DNA from: Colias croceus
Taxonomy: Eukaryota; Arthropoda; Insecta; Lepidoptera; Pieridae
Direction: 5' to 3'
DNA: 64,000 nt
Assembly (NCBI RefSeq): GCF_905220415.1
Contig: NC_059545.1
Span: 3,358,001 to 3,422,000, forward strand
The position numbers and the translations under genes are program-made. Below are positions 11,501 to 26,799 of this stretch, one piece after another (the stretch's first letter is position 1; every line of letters starts with the position of its first letter). The notes under the pieces are model-generated. The model worked only from the letters and a program-made list of their open reading frames with translations. It was not told where the DNA came from and searched no databases.

Positions 11501-14500
11501 AATAATGACAATGTTATTTTAATAAGTTTTATCAACACAATATTATAAACGAATACAGTGGAAGGAAATGATAGAGACGTCACAAGTAAAAATTTCGAGG
11601 CAGTGGCCCATGTTGTAAGAGTTAAGTAAGTAATAGCCAAGAGTTCGAAAAACTTGTAACAAGTCTCATACAAACTAATTTCATCAGGAATCCTGCTGTG
11701 TGGATTTATGAGTGTCGCCGAGACGAGAGGTCGTTACGACTTAGATAAGAAACGCCATATTTCGTATGAGTAAATTATTATCGAGTAGAAAGTACTACGT
11801 TTTAACTTTTAAGCAATCCTCAAGTGGTGAAAGTGGTGTACATAAAAAACATTAACATCATACATTTAAAGAACCGTGCAAGAGCAGTTGTAAATGGATT
11901 AAAGTTCTATTTTGTAAAAGTAAAGTAATATAAAGGAATTCGCTGCGATTTAATTTCCCAAGCTTTAGCTACTCTAGATTCGAAGAGCTGAGTGTTCCTG
12001 CAAGACCTTACGGTCGTCTGCAATTTATTACCTCGTTCCGACAAGACTAACTGCTATACCGGGAGACAGAACTTTTGCGAGTATTTTTACTCTGCACCCA
12101 AGTAAAGCAGTAGTTACGTAACTAATACAATTATCACTATTTCGTTTACAACTGGCAATAAAGGCTAAATTAAGAATAGACCAGCTGATACGCAAATGCC
12201 GTGTACAGAATTAATTTAATATTATCGTCTGTTCTGCACCTGCTGTCGAGCCTCCCCTTCGAAGAGGGTGGTCTATATTAAAATTATCAATATCCCGATT
12301 AACAACGCTTGTGGAATCCTTACGTTGAATATAATAAAGCGCAATTCCTGAAAAAAAGGTCACACTCGGTCACGTCATTCTTGATCAACCCGCATTGCAG
12401 CTTGGATTGTACTTCAAACCGTAGAAAAGGCATTTATAAATCTGTGAAACGGATAACTGACACGAAGCTTTGTACATTTTGTTGTCTTATTTGTTGTTTT
12501 CGTAAAAAAATTCAAAAACTTTGTGTCTGTGTCCCAATTTTGAAACTTTACAGAAATAACTAAAAATGTGGTTTATTTCATGATGATATAGGTTAACTCT
12601 AGTTTTTTTTTAATATTCTTAACATAAATGATGAATGTATTGTTTAACTATGCATGTATCGCGTAATTAATTTGAGTAAATAATCACATTTAAAAATGAG
12701 AGCCGCGTAGAACCAATGTATCGCGTTTCACCCTAACCTCCCCATTGCGTGTATTATTTCTGTATCCCTCTCGCTCCTCCAGTGAACTGCATGTAAATAA
12801 CTTTACAGTCGGTATTTGGAGCACACTCGAAAAGCAGCGGTCGTTCATAATTCGTATAGTTCTACATAAAACACCCTATTGTTGCACTCTAGAGAGCCGT
12901 TGAAAACATTTTATGCCCCAGTTAGGCGCACCTTTTTTGTACGTAAGGCACAAAAGTCTCGTATTAAATTATAGGCTGAATACAACTTACGTCAGCAAAC
13001 ATGATTGAAATCAACAAGTGCGACCTCTATTTTTTCTAATAATATTACTATTCAGGAAATAAGTAATGAAGATTCATTAGACGCCATTAAAGTGAACATG
13101 AAGTCGTCAGAAGCGAATGGGTAGGAAGCAAGTAAAAATGAAGCGTGTAAAAATAATAAATTACTGTTGTTAAAAACAAAGAATTCTTTATAGAATCCGT
13201 GACTGACCTCTTAGTATCACAAATCATTACATACAATGCTATGCTTGATGGGCCATGGACGAACACGAGCAGGCTATTAGCTGATAATTATTATCGAGAA
13301 ATATTACCGTATATGAATATTAACATGTAGCTTTTATTACACACATTAATATACATTTGAACTTAATGGGAATTGTGGTTTTTGTTACATACACAAACGT
13401 GTGCTTCAAAGATGTAATGATAACATTAGCAAAGTCGACGAGTTTAATTACTAGATAGCCTGAAAGCTTACGGTAAACCTTTGGTAAACAAAAAAAAAAT
13501 AATATCAATGAAATGAAATTTTGATAGTCCTTTTCCAATTTTGCCACTATCACAATTCTACTAAGTAGTTCCTAATACCTAGTATATACCTGGAGGAGCC
13601 GGTACAGTAGGAAGTGCCCTGGGCACTGATTACTGCAGAGGATATGGAATCTACCCAAATACATTTATTTTTAAATACACCATTCAAAAATACCTAAGTG
13701 GTTTAAGCATACGACTTGACCTTTAATTTCGTTTAAGATTCTTGACTCTATAAGACGTTTATGAAGAAACAAGCCCTCCTACGCGACTACGCGATAATTT
13801 ATAATTTAATAGAAGATCGCTTCAGATAAACGAAATTTTCTTAGTAACGTTTGTAACTTATTTAATTTAATATCATATAAAGAACGAATGAAAGCAACCT
13901 AGTCCTAGGCTTGTGACACTCTTGTTTCATAAATAGCCCAGGTATAGTATATAGACCTATTCTCTACAATAATCAAACTATTGTTTAGCTTCAAAAGAGT
14001 AATACAATGTTTATTATCCTAGCGTCATATTTAACACAAGCGAAGCTTATTAGACACATAAATCATGTGTAAGTAGTTTGCATAACGTGCTTATTCCATA
14101 TTAAAAGATCATAAAGTAAATGGATCGTGATTGATGACAATAGAGATTTTCATTGTACGTTACATGCTATCACTTTCAACAATATGGCTTATCGCTGAGG
14201 CTTTCTACCGCGGCTCGTCACGTTATGCGTTCACACAAGGCTCATAACCATTACCCGTGTTCTTATTACGCATGTCGATAATTATTTCCACCAAATCGGT
14301 GGGATATTAGAGATATTATGCGAAACGTGACCACATCACGTTTTAATAGTCGGATTATTAAACATGAGGGCTGCAATCCTAAACATAAGTGTATGTTTTA
14401 TCTACGTATATTGCAACATAAGCGCAGCTGCGCTGACCACACGCCTCGTTGTGACTGACATGTGATTCTATAGGTCTAGATATATCAGGGTTATCACCAA

Positions 14501-17500
14501 CAACTCATATAGTCACATTATTTTTATATAAGGGCCGCATTAAGATAGCAAACAAAACAGTTATATTGCTTCCGTGCAATATTGCGGCACAATATTACAG
14601 TTTGTTTAACAATATAGAACACCTCAATTAATAAACATTTAGACAACCGTGATTAATTACATTTAATAACAACAGAACAGCAAATAATTCTTCGCATTTA
14701 AGTTCTGCATCATTAAATTGACGCAAATATTTAGTATTACATTTGCGAAAGTATTACGTATTCAGAATTCATACGACGAAGTTAAAATCGTGATATGACC
14801 CTAGGAATCGAGACAGACTGAAGCTGGACATGAAAAAACGTGCACGTATGCCATGCTCAATTTAACCCTGGAAAGGGAGTCTACGAACTCTGAGGACCAA
14901 CATGATTATAAGGTTTACGCTTCGCTGCACCAAATATAAATGCGCATAACGATTAAAAATAATTGCAACATACCGATTGCATATTTTAATTGTATAGTTA
15001 CTAACCATATACTAACTATTGGCGAAAGTTTCTAAGCTTCAGGTAATACGAATGAATTGTAGGGCTTAATAGAAGCTTCGCTAGTGTAGTTGTGGATATT
15101 TATGGAAGATAATGATGTTCCCTGTATAAGAAGTAAGAACACATAATAATCATACTTCCAAGTTCTATATTATATTAGGTATTCATCGTAATGTCATTTT
15201 GCATACAAAAAATGGATACACTTAAGGAAGAAAACGAGGTCGTCCGGAGGCAAAACGCGCAATAAACCAGTTTAATTTAAAGAAGTTTATTTTTTTGTAT
15301 TTCATGTTATTACCATACATAGTGTCCGTAAATTGTAAAAAAAAAACGTATTGTAAGTACTTTATTTTACTTAATTATGTTAATGCAATTTTTCAAAATA
15401 TTCAAAATGTGTAATTTTAAGTCTAAATTTCTTTTCAGATTTTTTTTTCAACTAACAAACACAAACTATACCAGTTAAATTAACGATACTTAGACAGTAT
15501 ACAAAACAGATAGAGAACAAAAGTGTATTTGACGCAGAACATTGAAATGTTATAAATCCAGGATCGCATGGTTGTGGCAACAAAAGCTGGGATAAGTCCC
15601 TTCAGTTTAGCCGTAAGTGGAGTGGCAAGTAGCACGCTAGACAAAACGGCGCAGTCGATACATTTGCAGGTCCATGAACTTGAGACTATCGCTGACGTAT
15701 TTTTAGCACGACGCATTCATACAAAAACCGCATTCGCAGTTCGCACACCAGGCATGCATGAGTAACCCTCGGATGAAATAAACGTCGAACTAGATATGTG
15801 TCATGTTGTGAATAAGATCCACGAAGACATCTCTAGATTATTTAACCAATTGTAAGAATTAAAACTACGAAGGAATTGAAAAGCTGTTATTTAATTATGT
15901 TTATATCATAACGTATTATTAATAACACGTTAACATGTGTTGTTATTACGCCAAATATGCGTCGATTTGGGGACAAGATTGTTCAGTCATGAGTCATGGA
16001 CACCTCATAAACATGCACATATTAACAAAAACTGATTCCACCTTTATTATAATAGGAATATTCTCACAAGGTGAATCAAAAGAAGGCACAGCTACATTCC
16101 TCTCCATCTGGCCCACTTGTTTATTTACCAAGTTTTCAACGAACGGACAGGTGTCTTTAATGATAGCACGAAGATTACACATAACTCGTTATCTATTTTT
16201 ATGGCTACTGAGAAGTATTAACGACCTATCTATACGTAGTTGTTTATATCTTAAATGGTAAGGACGTACTTGACCTTACTTAAACTAAAAGGAATGAAAC
16301 CTGTCATTAAAGTACTCGAACATCAAAGTTGAGTATACTCTAAGGGATGAATAGGGTAATGTCCTGAATTATTAATATTGCCTTTATAACACTTACTTGG
16401 GATCGACAGAATGTAGCTCAGTAACTTTATTTGACAAACGTGAAAAGATTTCCAAGTTAACTACGTGATTGGGAGCGGCCGATGCGTATGGCAGTTCGAT
16501 TTTCGGTCAACGAGTCCCAATGGGCATTTGCGGCCCTAATAGTATTGGGAAGTTTATGCCGATCAATTGATCTGATCCAATGTAACTGGTGTATTTCACA
16601 CATATGCTGAATTGGAAATTCATATTTAACCATCGCAATGCCAATATATTACCAGAAAAAGCTCTTATAGTTGAATACTTGTTAGTTGTAGTATTGCAAA
16701 ATCGGTAACTGTGTTTTAAGTGTGATTATTATCTAACGCATAAATTGTTTGAGTTTATTGGACTGTGAACATAAATTGTGTCATTGCATGTGCTATAAAT
16801 CAATTTCTTAATAACATTCACTGACATCTAGTTTCACAATTACACACATAAAATGACAACAATCAGCGATCTCTGAAATAAATCCTCAGTAAAGTGAGAA
16901 ATTGCAAAAGATCGCATTATAACACTTCTCAGCGCCAGTCAACGTAATACATGAACGGTATTTGAATTGTTTCATGTAACTCGACGTAACCACTCTAGTT
17001 AGATGGCTAGGTGAAGTTTAACGGACGTGAGAACCCCTGTATTGCAAGGTTCGCGGACGAAACCGTCTATTGTGCTAACGGTCTAATAGTAGACCAGCGG
17101 TCGCATAATGACTGCAATTGAATCGATAGAAATCTCTTAGGGCTTTGTCAACTAAATCAGTCTTTCATAACGCCCCTAGTTCTGTTATTGTTTCTTTTGC
17201 GACTAAATGTGTTCCTGCGTGTACAATGCACTTAATTATAAGTTGATACGCATTTATTATTGGTATAGTGGTGAATCAAAGTGTATACAACAATAATGTT
17301 TTCATGGAATAAATTGTTAGTAAGCCTCAGGAACGCAACGGAAGTAATACGTTTTAATGGTCTTGACCGATCCGTATGAACGTGTTTGGATTTCACATTA
17401 GACCCTAAAATATATTGTTTCTACGGTTTACTTGAAAGTGAATACATAGTTACATTTACCATTGTATGTTAAGGGCATAGTAATAAAAGCGTTAAGCTTA

Positions 17501-20400
17501 TCACACTAGAAATTATTAAAGGTAAACGACCGTTAATGCGTGTATGGTTTAGCACGTAGGCTTCTGTAACCATAGAAGGTCGACGCTCCAACTTCAATAT
17601 ACATGTCACGCAGGGGTTACCATGTAAATGGATATTCTATAACAAGTTTCTTTAAGTTCATTCAAATGATCTTCTAAGTATAATAATGCAAGCCTCGTTA
17701 GTGTCGTTGATCACTATCCAGTTATCCACTTATAGAACATTAGGCAGAGTTAGTATTTTGAAGCGAGACAGTTTTAAACTGAAACTTAAATCTTACCGAA
17801 ATTCCCTTATTACATGACTCGTACCTGAAAGAAAAACATAATTATATTAATATGTAAAAAGAAAATTGTAACAAAATAATGTTAATGAATGTTCATGAAT
17901 TTATGTTTTATAGATTATGGATACTTTTCTTACGAAGCCTTTATAGAAACCTATCCTAACCTATGTTCGGAAAAAAAAAGATATTTACAAAATCACTATC
18001 AACGATAAAGACATGAGCGCCAAATCTTATACCCGCATAATGTGTTAGAGAAAAGAAGTTATCAAACAAGCCATCCTTTTAATAGAGAGGAGGTCAGTGC
18101 TCTGCAAACAGCCTCCACAATCCAAGTTTTATGGTGTTTTATCAAGGTACCGTTGAGGCGACATCAGTTTTATTGCGTACAACGTTTCCGCTAGAACGAT
18201 TTTAGGACGGCACTTCCAACTCGAAATTTACATTCGATTTAACTTCAGAACGACATTCGAAATGTGTGAACAACTTTACTTCACACTGGTTTGGGATCCT
18301 TACCCCTGTTTCTTATCGTATTTATCTTCTGTTTTCCTTTATTTGTATGTACCTACAAAATGTTTCCTATATCGTGTATTTGTGCATTGATTTCAAACAC
18401 CTTTCAGTTATGCTTTGTAAAAGATTTTTTTTAAACTTATTTAAAAACAAATTAAATTAAATTTAATATAATTATAGTGCCTTGAAGATATTAAAACCCA
18501 TCTCCAAATTTGATTCTTCATTAAAATATAATTTTATCCAAATGGGATCCTAAAATATTCTAACTCGAAATACGAAATCGTGATAGGATAATTTCCTCGC
18601 AACTTCCTCAAAATAAAATACTATTTAAGGAACCCCAACGCAATGTTTTATGTTTCAATCATGACAGTTAACAGTAATTAATACGAGATTCTTCTCCCTT
18701 TATAAATTCTGGACACATTTGGTGCTGTTTGAAGTTTCACCATTGATATATAGGACTGTTATTATACATACAATGTACATATCAAATCCATATCTACCTC
18801 CTATGAATCTTTTATTACAAAACACCTACCAAAAATATGTATAAAAACTTATAATATCAGGTTTTATAGAATTAGATTAAGAATGAGTCATGTTTTTTCC
18901 CTAACAAAATAAAATGTGATGTTGATATTTCAACTTATTTAACAAAATCATAAACTTGAATTCTCTTTGATAACAATAGGGCAACGCTTGTATTAGTGTC
19001 ACGCACTGGTGATTTATCATTTTTTACTAAGCTTGCATGCAGAAGCACAAGCAAATATAGAAAAGCTATAAAATAAATCTAATAAAAGTGAGTTTTAATG
19101 GGATTCTTCTATAATTCCCGGTTATAATTTAGAAAATGTTTATAGCGGGCTCAACTTATCTAAGCCTGAATAAGGAAATAATAATGAATACGGGTAATGA
19201 AGCTTAAATGTTAAATGAAATACAAAACTTTATCCCTGTAATAAAGCCGGTAAATAAACGCGATACGCACCTCTAAAGAAAACAATAGCATTATAAATAG
19301 AAACTTTATAGTCTATCATTGGCCGTTTCGTCGATATAACCGTCATCTGTTAATCCTAAACTACAGTTTTATTACAGAGATGATAGACTGGATTAACTAA
19401 TGGGAGTCTGGAGCGTTAATTGAGCTAAACCCTTCGCCCTTTGAACGTTCAATCACTTCACGTTGAACATTTAATCAGGCATGATTACAAACTGCACTGC
19501 TAATTAATTGCAAGATTTCCTCTTCACCAAGTTAAGGAACGCTGTTAAAAATAATAGAACAAAATTGTTGCCAATCTATTCGGCTAAATTGAGGAAGATA
19601 AAGAATATTTCCGGCTATTTGTACACATGGCCGTCTTGTTTTAAATTAAATGGGGCTTGTAATTTTGTAATATGCTTGGTTGATAAGCAAAAAAAGATGT
19701 GAATTGCGTGTCATTTTAATATTATAACACACGTGATTTCAAAGTTATTGGTAATCAGTGAGACATAATCACATTATGAAAAAATAAGAATCGATCGTCC
19801 TATCCCTAACAATATAAGATTGACTATCAATCATGAATAAAACGAACACAGAAGGTAGCCTAGATAGTGATCGGCGCATTAATAGTCCACAATTTTCTAT
19901 ATAATTGATAGAATATTTTCCAAAAGCAATAAGAATATATTTTACGCTTTCAATGTTTGACACACATCGATTCTGAGCATCAGGCGTGACGCATAAGCCG
20001 TTGGCCTCTCGATTTATAATACTTGATATAATGGGGTAGTGAACCTTTTTAAAGCTATTACCATCATGGCTTATATTGAAAAATCAACAATGCTTCTAAA
20101 AAGGATTAAATGCTGTTTCATTGGTCTAAACCAAAGTAACAATAAACCGCTTACAGCAGCGACTTAATTACAGTAACTAACGATAATGGAGGTGTATAGT
20201 TTGTATGATTAGTGGTTACTGATATGGATATGATTTTATAGACTGGATAATGAGCGCAGCTGTTTTTGAATTTAAAGGCTTGAATTGATCAAAAATATAT
20301 GTATATTTATTTCAGTTACAATTTACACATATAGCACTACTAAAATATTTTAATATTCCTATAGATGCTGTTAAACTTTTTCAATATGTTACTTTTTCTT
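11501..20400. other. Long AT-rich stretch without a supported gene
   Basis: No frame above 108 codons and none with a recognisable domain. Two places look slightly more exon-like: 15480-15770, where one minus frame is Cys-rich, and about 16078-16185 on the minus strand, an open stretch ending at a GTGAGA that could be a splice donor. Neither has a convincing acceptor. The region may be intergenic or a large intron. Confidence 0.5.
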
Positions 20401-20406
20401 ATATGA

Positions 20407-20675
20407 CTGGCCGGTTGGCTTGGTTGGTAGTGGCCCTGCCTTCCAAGTCACTGGTCGTGGGTTCGATTCCCACCCGGGGCAAATATTTGTGTGATGAACA
20501 TAGATGTTTGCTCTGTGTCTGGGTGTTAATTATCTATATAAGTATTTATTTAAAATTATATATGTATGTTTATCAGCCATCTGGTTTCCATAACACAAGC
20601 GAAAGCTTAGTATGGGATCGGATCGTGCCGTGTGTGAAAATAGTCCCGAAATATTTATTTATTTTTTATTTTAAA
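20407..20675 (+). mobile_element. tRNA-Gly-derived SINE
   Basis: The head resembles tRNA-Gly(UCC): an A-box-like GGCTTGGTTGGTAGTGG, an anticodon-arm remnant CCTTCCAAG, and the B-box GGTTCGATTCC at about 20460-20470. These are the internal RNA polymerase III promoter elements. A body of about 200 bp follows and ends in tandem ATTT units at about 20650-20675. No acceptor stem pairs across the head, so this is a retroposon and not a working tRNA gene. The 122-codon frame that crosses it has no meaning. Confidence 0.75.
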
Positions 20676-23600
20676 TATATAATATTACAAAAGTTAGTTT
20701 CTCAGTATATTTGCGTATCTATCTTCCAATTTCGGTATCTCGAAGCAATCACTTGTACTAAAAAATGCTAACATTGATTTGTTCTAAGCATCAGCAAAGA
20801 ATAATTTTCATGATTATACTTTCTCTAGTATTTTCGTTGTTCTTATCAGAAAGAAATACACTTTAACCTTTACGGTGGCTCATAAAGATTATGTTGATAT
20901 CGTTAATCAATTCGGCTACGTACCTACGAAAATTTTCATTAACACGCAAAGGGTTAAAAACCTTTGGAAGGTTAATAAAAAAATGTTAAAACCTAGACCT
21001 AGAATAGTCCAATAATAAGAAGGACGGTTAACCTTTACAAATTTATTAAAAAGTAGTTTCTATTGTTTAATAAGCATAGTTATGTACATATTATAGTTTG
21101 AGAATTTAATCATGTATCCTATACATTAAACAATCGAGAAAACGGTACATAATATTAGATATTCCGGAACATAATCTTAAATAGTATAAAAAAAAAATAG
21201 ATTGTTCTAGATAAGCAACTCGTACTTACCAAGTCCTTGTTAGTTAAAAACATATAAACAAATTCTTGCTCGTTGGTTAATTCGTCAAACGTAACAAAAA
21301 ATACAAAAACATCTCTGCGTACTTGGAACTTAGTTTTTATGCCTTTATGGAAAACATTGAATAACGTAAGCTCAGAATTATTATTAAAGATGAAAATATT
21401 AAAGTCTTTGTATAAAAATAATTAGATAAACTACATCCAAAACATCCTTAAACTAATTCATAGGGAAAAAGCTGGCGCTCGGAGTGGAGTCAACATGAGC
21501 AAAATTACGAGCCGAAAGCCAGTAAAACAAACTAGTAAATTGGGTCCTGATAATTGGTAGGAAACCAGAGTTAACTGAAGTTACCTGTATGAAAAAATTA
21601 AAAACATGAACACTGTGGTTGTTTCCAAAACAGGCGTGGCCACCATGGTGTAACCAAGTGAGTTCATCGACTTTTCTTAATACGCAACAATTTAAACAAT
21701 AAATATATTTATTACATCCTAAGATAACAAAAGGTAATCCTTACGTTTATAATTTTTTCTAATAACAATCGCAGTGAAAAAAAATACACCGCTAAAAACA
21801 GGAAATAAACAATAATCACCATTAATGTATCCCCAATACAAATTCAATTACAACGCAAAACATGCTTTAATATTACAATATGTCGTCCAGACGATAAAAA
21901 ATCAATCTATAAGCAGACAATCGAATCAATCATCTCAACGTACGCGAGCATTAGCTATCAGCCGCGCCGACCTAAATTCAGCTAGATTGTGCCATAGTTA
22001 ATGAGCTATACCAAATCCATCGACAGATCATCAATGGGACCTTGACTTGGCTTGTTTTTGACAAGCGACATTGGCCTGTACTATTCAAATTTGATCTCCA
22101 ACTAGATACACAGGACGCTTATCTATAATCTTCATTATACGGGTGTCGCAACGTACTGCTGGTATCTTTGTCAGTGAAATCAGTGATCTCTTTGCCGTGA
22201 CATCGTTGTTGATTACATAATGGACTTTTGAAACCTTCTATACGAGTGAATCATTACTTTAGTATTTAGTGCCCGATAAGCTGGAACGCTGATTATGTTA
22301 TGGATCGGTTAATAAACCGAGAATTCTAATCAAAATTTCACGCCACTGTATGAAGTTGGTAGAAACAGTTCGCACATGGCAGTTGTTAATTGTTTATCGA
22401 CCATTTTTACTGCCGAGGTAGTGTAGGTATTATAACTTCACGAAACAAATCGTAACTTTTTCTGTTAGTATCGAATCGTTAAAAATTAATGTTACACTTG
22501 TATTATTGGTACTTTAATCAGGACTTTTCGTTTCTTAACGATCCTCTTCTTATCTTTTAGGAATATTAAGTAACCAAATCGAATTTACGCAAGAGGATAA
22601 ATCTGCAATAGATTTATGTTAATAGTAAATCTTCGTTTCTAACTAGCAGGTTTGAAATTGATGTTAAGATTAGGTATGCTGTCTGCGTACACGTTCGGTG
22701 TTCTTGGAAACCAATTCTTCAAGTTGCTACAACAATTTGCCTGCACAGAGCTTTTGTAATTAAATTATTTCACATGCTAACTTCTGTACCTTTCTGTACA
22801 GATCAAATTTTTAAACAGTTGAAAATATTTAAAATTTTTCAATAAACTATGATTTAGCGTCTTAATAGAATGAATAATGAACATTATGAAATATTCTGTA
22901 TTGAATTTATTTGCAACGAATTTAATTTATTATTAAAACAAAATTCAATATGCAAATGAAAGATACAAAACTTTCACCAACTGCTGGATGCCTTCGAACT
23001 CTCGTCTATTTTGAGACGAAGTTTGACTTCGTTATAAAAAACTTCATCTCAGTTTGACTGACTTAAAATATAAACTGATTAAAATCTTAGCAAAACTTAT
23101 GCATATAAAATAAAGAAATTTTGAATGTTAATAAGATTAGACCAGAATATAAATAGAATTATGCATGCTTGCAACTGATAAAAATGCACCTGCAGTCTTC
23201 AACAATAATAATCATATTGTAAAAACGAAGGTGTCTCCTTACCCAAACTATGAGAATCGTCATAAATATTAATGACAAATTTAGTTCAATGAACTTTGAT
23301 CCGATTGTTTAATGTACATATCTTAGACGTAATTACAAATGCGTACAATGCACGAGAGAAAGAATGCGAATGAATAAAACATGATGGAAATGTCTCTGGA
23401 AACGAATGATAACCGTCATTGACAAAATACAAAAGAAATATGTACCTTCAAGGAATAGGCACCTATATACATAGGTTATTATACAATAATATGAATTGAT
23501 GTATTGTCTGTATAATAATAACAAGTTAATAGATAAATAATTACTATGATCAATATAGTAAGAATAAACTAAAGATAAAGAAGTCTGTGAGGATGTGAGA

Positions 23601-25174
23601 TTATTAATTGAACCAAGTAATGCCAAGAGCCAGTTAAATAAATGTATTGGTGAGTAGCTCCTTAATAATAGGCATAAACTATAAACATGATTAATGATAA
23701 TAAACTACTCGTCAATAAACATTGTTTGTAATATATCAACCAAATCTTGTTTTGAATGAAGTCATCGAAGAACAAAAGAGGTGACGAATATAAATTTGTA
23801 CCAACAAGTTATTATGTATTAAACAGACATAGTGCTACAAACTATAACAGGTCTATTGTACTTAATCTGCCTTAAGCTTTCACATTGTTATTTATAGGTA
23901 AGTAAAATTATTTGGTGAGAAGCATTATGACTTAGCAAAGAACCAGGACGCTCAGAAAATTCTCAATTTGACGATAGAACCTACGTTATTACTTCATTCA
24001 TAAAATCAAAACAAAAAAGAGACACAGTTACCATTCATATCATACATCAGTACAGTTTTTTTTGTAAAAATAACATTAAAAGCCAGATTTAAAATAGGAC
24101 AGCTAGAATTTATGTCAAGTATGGTAACAAAAAAACGAAATATTGTAGAGGTTAAGAGGGCAATTAGTCTGTGCATTCACAATTTTACCGAGAAGAAAAT
24201 GAAAGTTTCTGTATTAAAACGGATTGTGAGTAAAAGTAAGAAAACATTCGTGACAATTGCCTAATGCAATTCATACCAAGCTTGCGTTCTCTCGTTGCGT
24301 AACTGGTTAAAAAGTGGTAATAAATATGAGTTAATGTTATTTACGATGTTGATATGACATGGGCGACTATAAATCGAACTTAACGGACAGTGGGTCAGTG
24401 TCCTGCGCCGGTTACGAGTGAACGGTCTCACAACAATAAAGGAAATTAATGCCATGTATGTTCTATGAAGTGATTTCTATATGTGGACATACGTTTTAAA
24501 CATATTATTTTTCCCTGTTTGATGCCAATATTGAAATGCGGTGCTATCACTCTCTCTAATTATGAAGCAAGCTTGATTTACATGCGAAATGGAAGCAACA
24601 CCATTTATTTTACAATGATAAAACCAAAAGAATGCAAATGATAATCATATTATGTGGCTAGCACAGATGTTTCAATTTATGCATAATTAAAATTTTTAGA
24701 AGAAAGTATGCTCTGGATTGGGGAAAGTTTTTGATATGATTAAAAAAATACTTCCCTCAAAAATACAACAGATCTAGGAGTACCTCCCGAAATAATTATT
24801 CATCACCCGCAATTTGATATCGTAGCAATTAGGCACGAAAATTTTGATAATTTTGATGTGAGATTAAATCTTAATGCATGCGAACTTTTCTGCCGCTATG
24901 AGAGCAATTATAAAATTTTAATTATCAGCACATTCAGTTGTGCTTCGTTGAACTTGTAACTGGTTATACAGATGCTTCGTTAAGTTTTTGTCCTAACAAC
25001 TATGGAATATTTCCAAAGGGCAATCAGATTCATTTGAGTGCAAAAAATACTTATTAGATGTAAACACGTCAGATACAAATCAAGGTTTAAATTAATCCCA
25101 GGTCTTAAAGTGTGAGGAAAATAATTAGTGTATCCACGTTATTGAGTGATTATGTTTCAGCTTCATATTTTCTT
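20676..25174. other. AT-rich DNA without a supported gene
   Basis: No frame above 97 codons, no recognisable motif and no clear repeat boundary. A palindromic patch at about 23005-23050 (repeated GACGAAGT/ACTTCGT words) is the only local structure noticed. Confidence 0.5.
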
Positions 25175-25363
25175 CACTACATAGGTACCTAGTATAAAAC
25201 AAAGTCGCTTTCTCTGTCTCTATGTCCCTTTGTATGCTATCTAACGCAACGGATTTTGATGCGGTTTTTTTTAATAGATAGTGATTCAAGAGGAAGGTTT
25301 TAGTAGGTATATAATTTATTAGGTTTTAGACATAGCGGGCGAAGCCGCGGGCGGTAAGCTAGT
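25175..25363 (+). repeat. Short lepidopteran repeat, copy 1 of 3
   Basis: Runs from CACTACATAG through AAAACAAAGTCGCTTTCTC to GCGGGCGGTAAGCTAGT. Copies of the same sequence lie at 29831-30010 (+) and 49016-49212 (-). This copy carries a small insertion near its start. The GCGGGCGAAGCCGCGGGCGG core is shared with RTE-type 3' ends across Lepidoptera. The family is probably non-autonomous; the class is not certain. Confidence 0.65.
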
Positions 25364-26799
25364 TATTAATATGTATTTGAAATTAGTCAGATCTTGGTTC
25401 TTTGGGTGATAAGATTTGCGTTCTTCCTTTATTTCACATGCTATAATCAATTTTCCATCTAGTGAAGAGGCAATTATAAGTACTTCAAAATAATAATCAA
25501 AACACAATCTCATAATTGAATCGACAATTCAATTAAAATGTAAACATTCGCGTTTATCAACATTACATTCTTATCTACGAAAAAGGACTCTACTTAAAAT
25601 GTGATAGGTACTGTATCTTTAAGCAAACAAACTATGTATATGAGATTTAAGGTCTTGTACCTACAACGAAGAACCAATATTAATATTACCAATATTGTAA
25701 ATAGGTATTTTGAAAAATAGTGAATGACTATTTTAATGGAACTCATTAGATCTTATCTGATGAATCTGCGCAAAACGGAAGCATTGTTAGACAAGAAAGT
25801 AAGATTAACTGAAGACAATAAAAATCCTCGCCTTTCTCTAGCAATTTGCTTCTAATTAGACTTACATTCATCAGTTGAGATTTTTACAATTCACTAGGAA
25901 AATATAAGTAGGTAGGTACATCATGTATTATCTTGTTGCAGTAAACATTACACTTTTGGGGTCACGTCAATACATGTTCCAATTTGTCAATGAACAATTG
26001 TGTACAAATTACAATATCTGCTTCGTTTTTAATTTCCAAAGCCACGTTATTTAAAACATATTCATATAAATAACTCAATAACATGAATGAATGAGCGTCT
26101 CTAAATAAATTCTCCCCCAAATCCATCCATTGTAGCTGCGAACGATTCGAAATTGGTAACCCCTCAAATTGTAGGTATTTGCTATCCCGCTTCCCCATAC
26201 GGTTCGTACCACCCTTCTTTCACATTGTGGGATAATTAAATATTTATGTCATCACAAACGGCACAGCAACCTACAGTTATAAATAACCTTTAATTACTGT
26301 ATATAATGCCGTATTACGTTATTGTTCAAACAGCAATTACCTCAATTTTTGATCGCTATACCGAGATAACATTACAATACATAATCTTTGTTTTCCTACT
26401 TTCATAATTTAGTAATTAAGATAATTAGCAACACCGCTTTTCTTTTTCAATAATTATTTCCCACTATTAAATTACATACCTGTTCAATAAAGATTTTAAT
26501 GTGTCAATGACATCCCGTTGATAGAAACAAACATAGATATAAACACAAACTTAGTTGACTAATTGAAACACAACAAAACCGTTATAACTGTCCAATGATA
26601 AAAGACGTCACCACGGTAATGGAAATCACTAACACAAGCACTTATTTAAACAGCACAAAAGAAGAATACTTTGTTGGAAGTCATATAACACTTCATTATA
26701 AATTGGGAAGATAAAGCTCGAACACGAAAAAAGCTTATGTTCAGAGACAACGACGTGCGGCCCCCACGGCAGTTGAACGGAGACTGCATCAATTTAGGG
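25364..26799. other. AT-rich DNA, weak minus-strand frame only
   Basis: A 78-codon minus frame at 25962-26198 has a protein-like composition but no known motif and no clear splice signals. If the putative C-terminal exon just upstream on the minus strand (26800-26885) is real, this stretch would include its 3' UTR. Confidence 0.45.

Noticed and set aside
16078..16185. Minus-strand exon ending at a GTGAGA donor
   Set aside because: The open stretch has protein-like composition but no good acceptor and no known family; evidence is too thin.
20411..20480. Functional tRNA-Gly gene
   Set aside because: A and B boxes are present but there is no pairing acceptor stem, and the sequence continues into a SINE body with a tetranucleotide tail.
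20403..20771. 122-codon + strand frame
   Set aside because: It crosses the tRNA-derived SINE and its body; the codons come from the retroposon.
25962..26198. 78-codon minus-strand gene
   Set aside because: No motif, AT-rich codons and no supporting context; compatible with chance.
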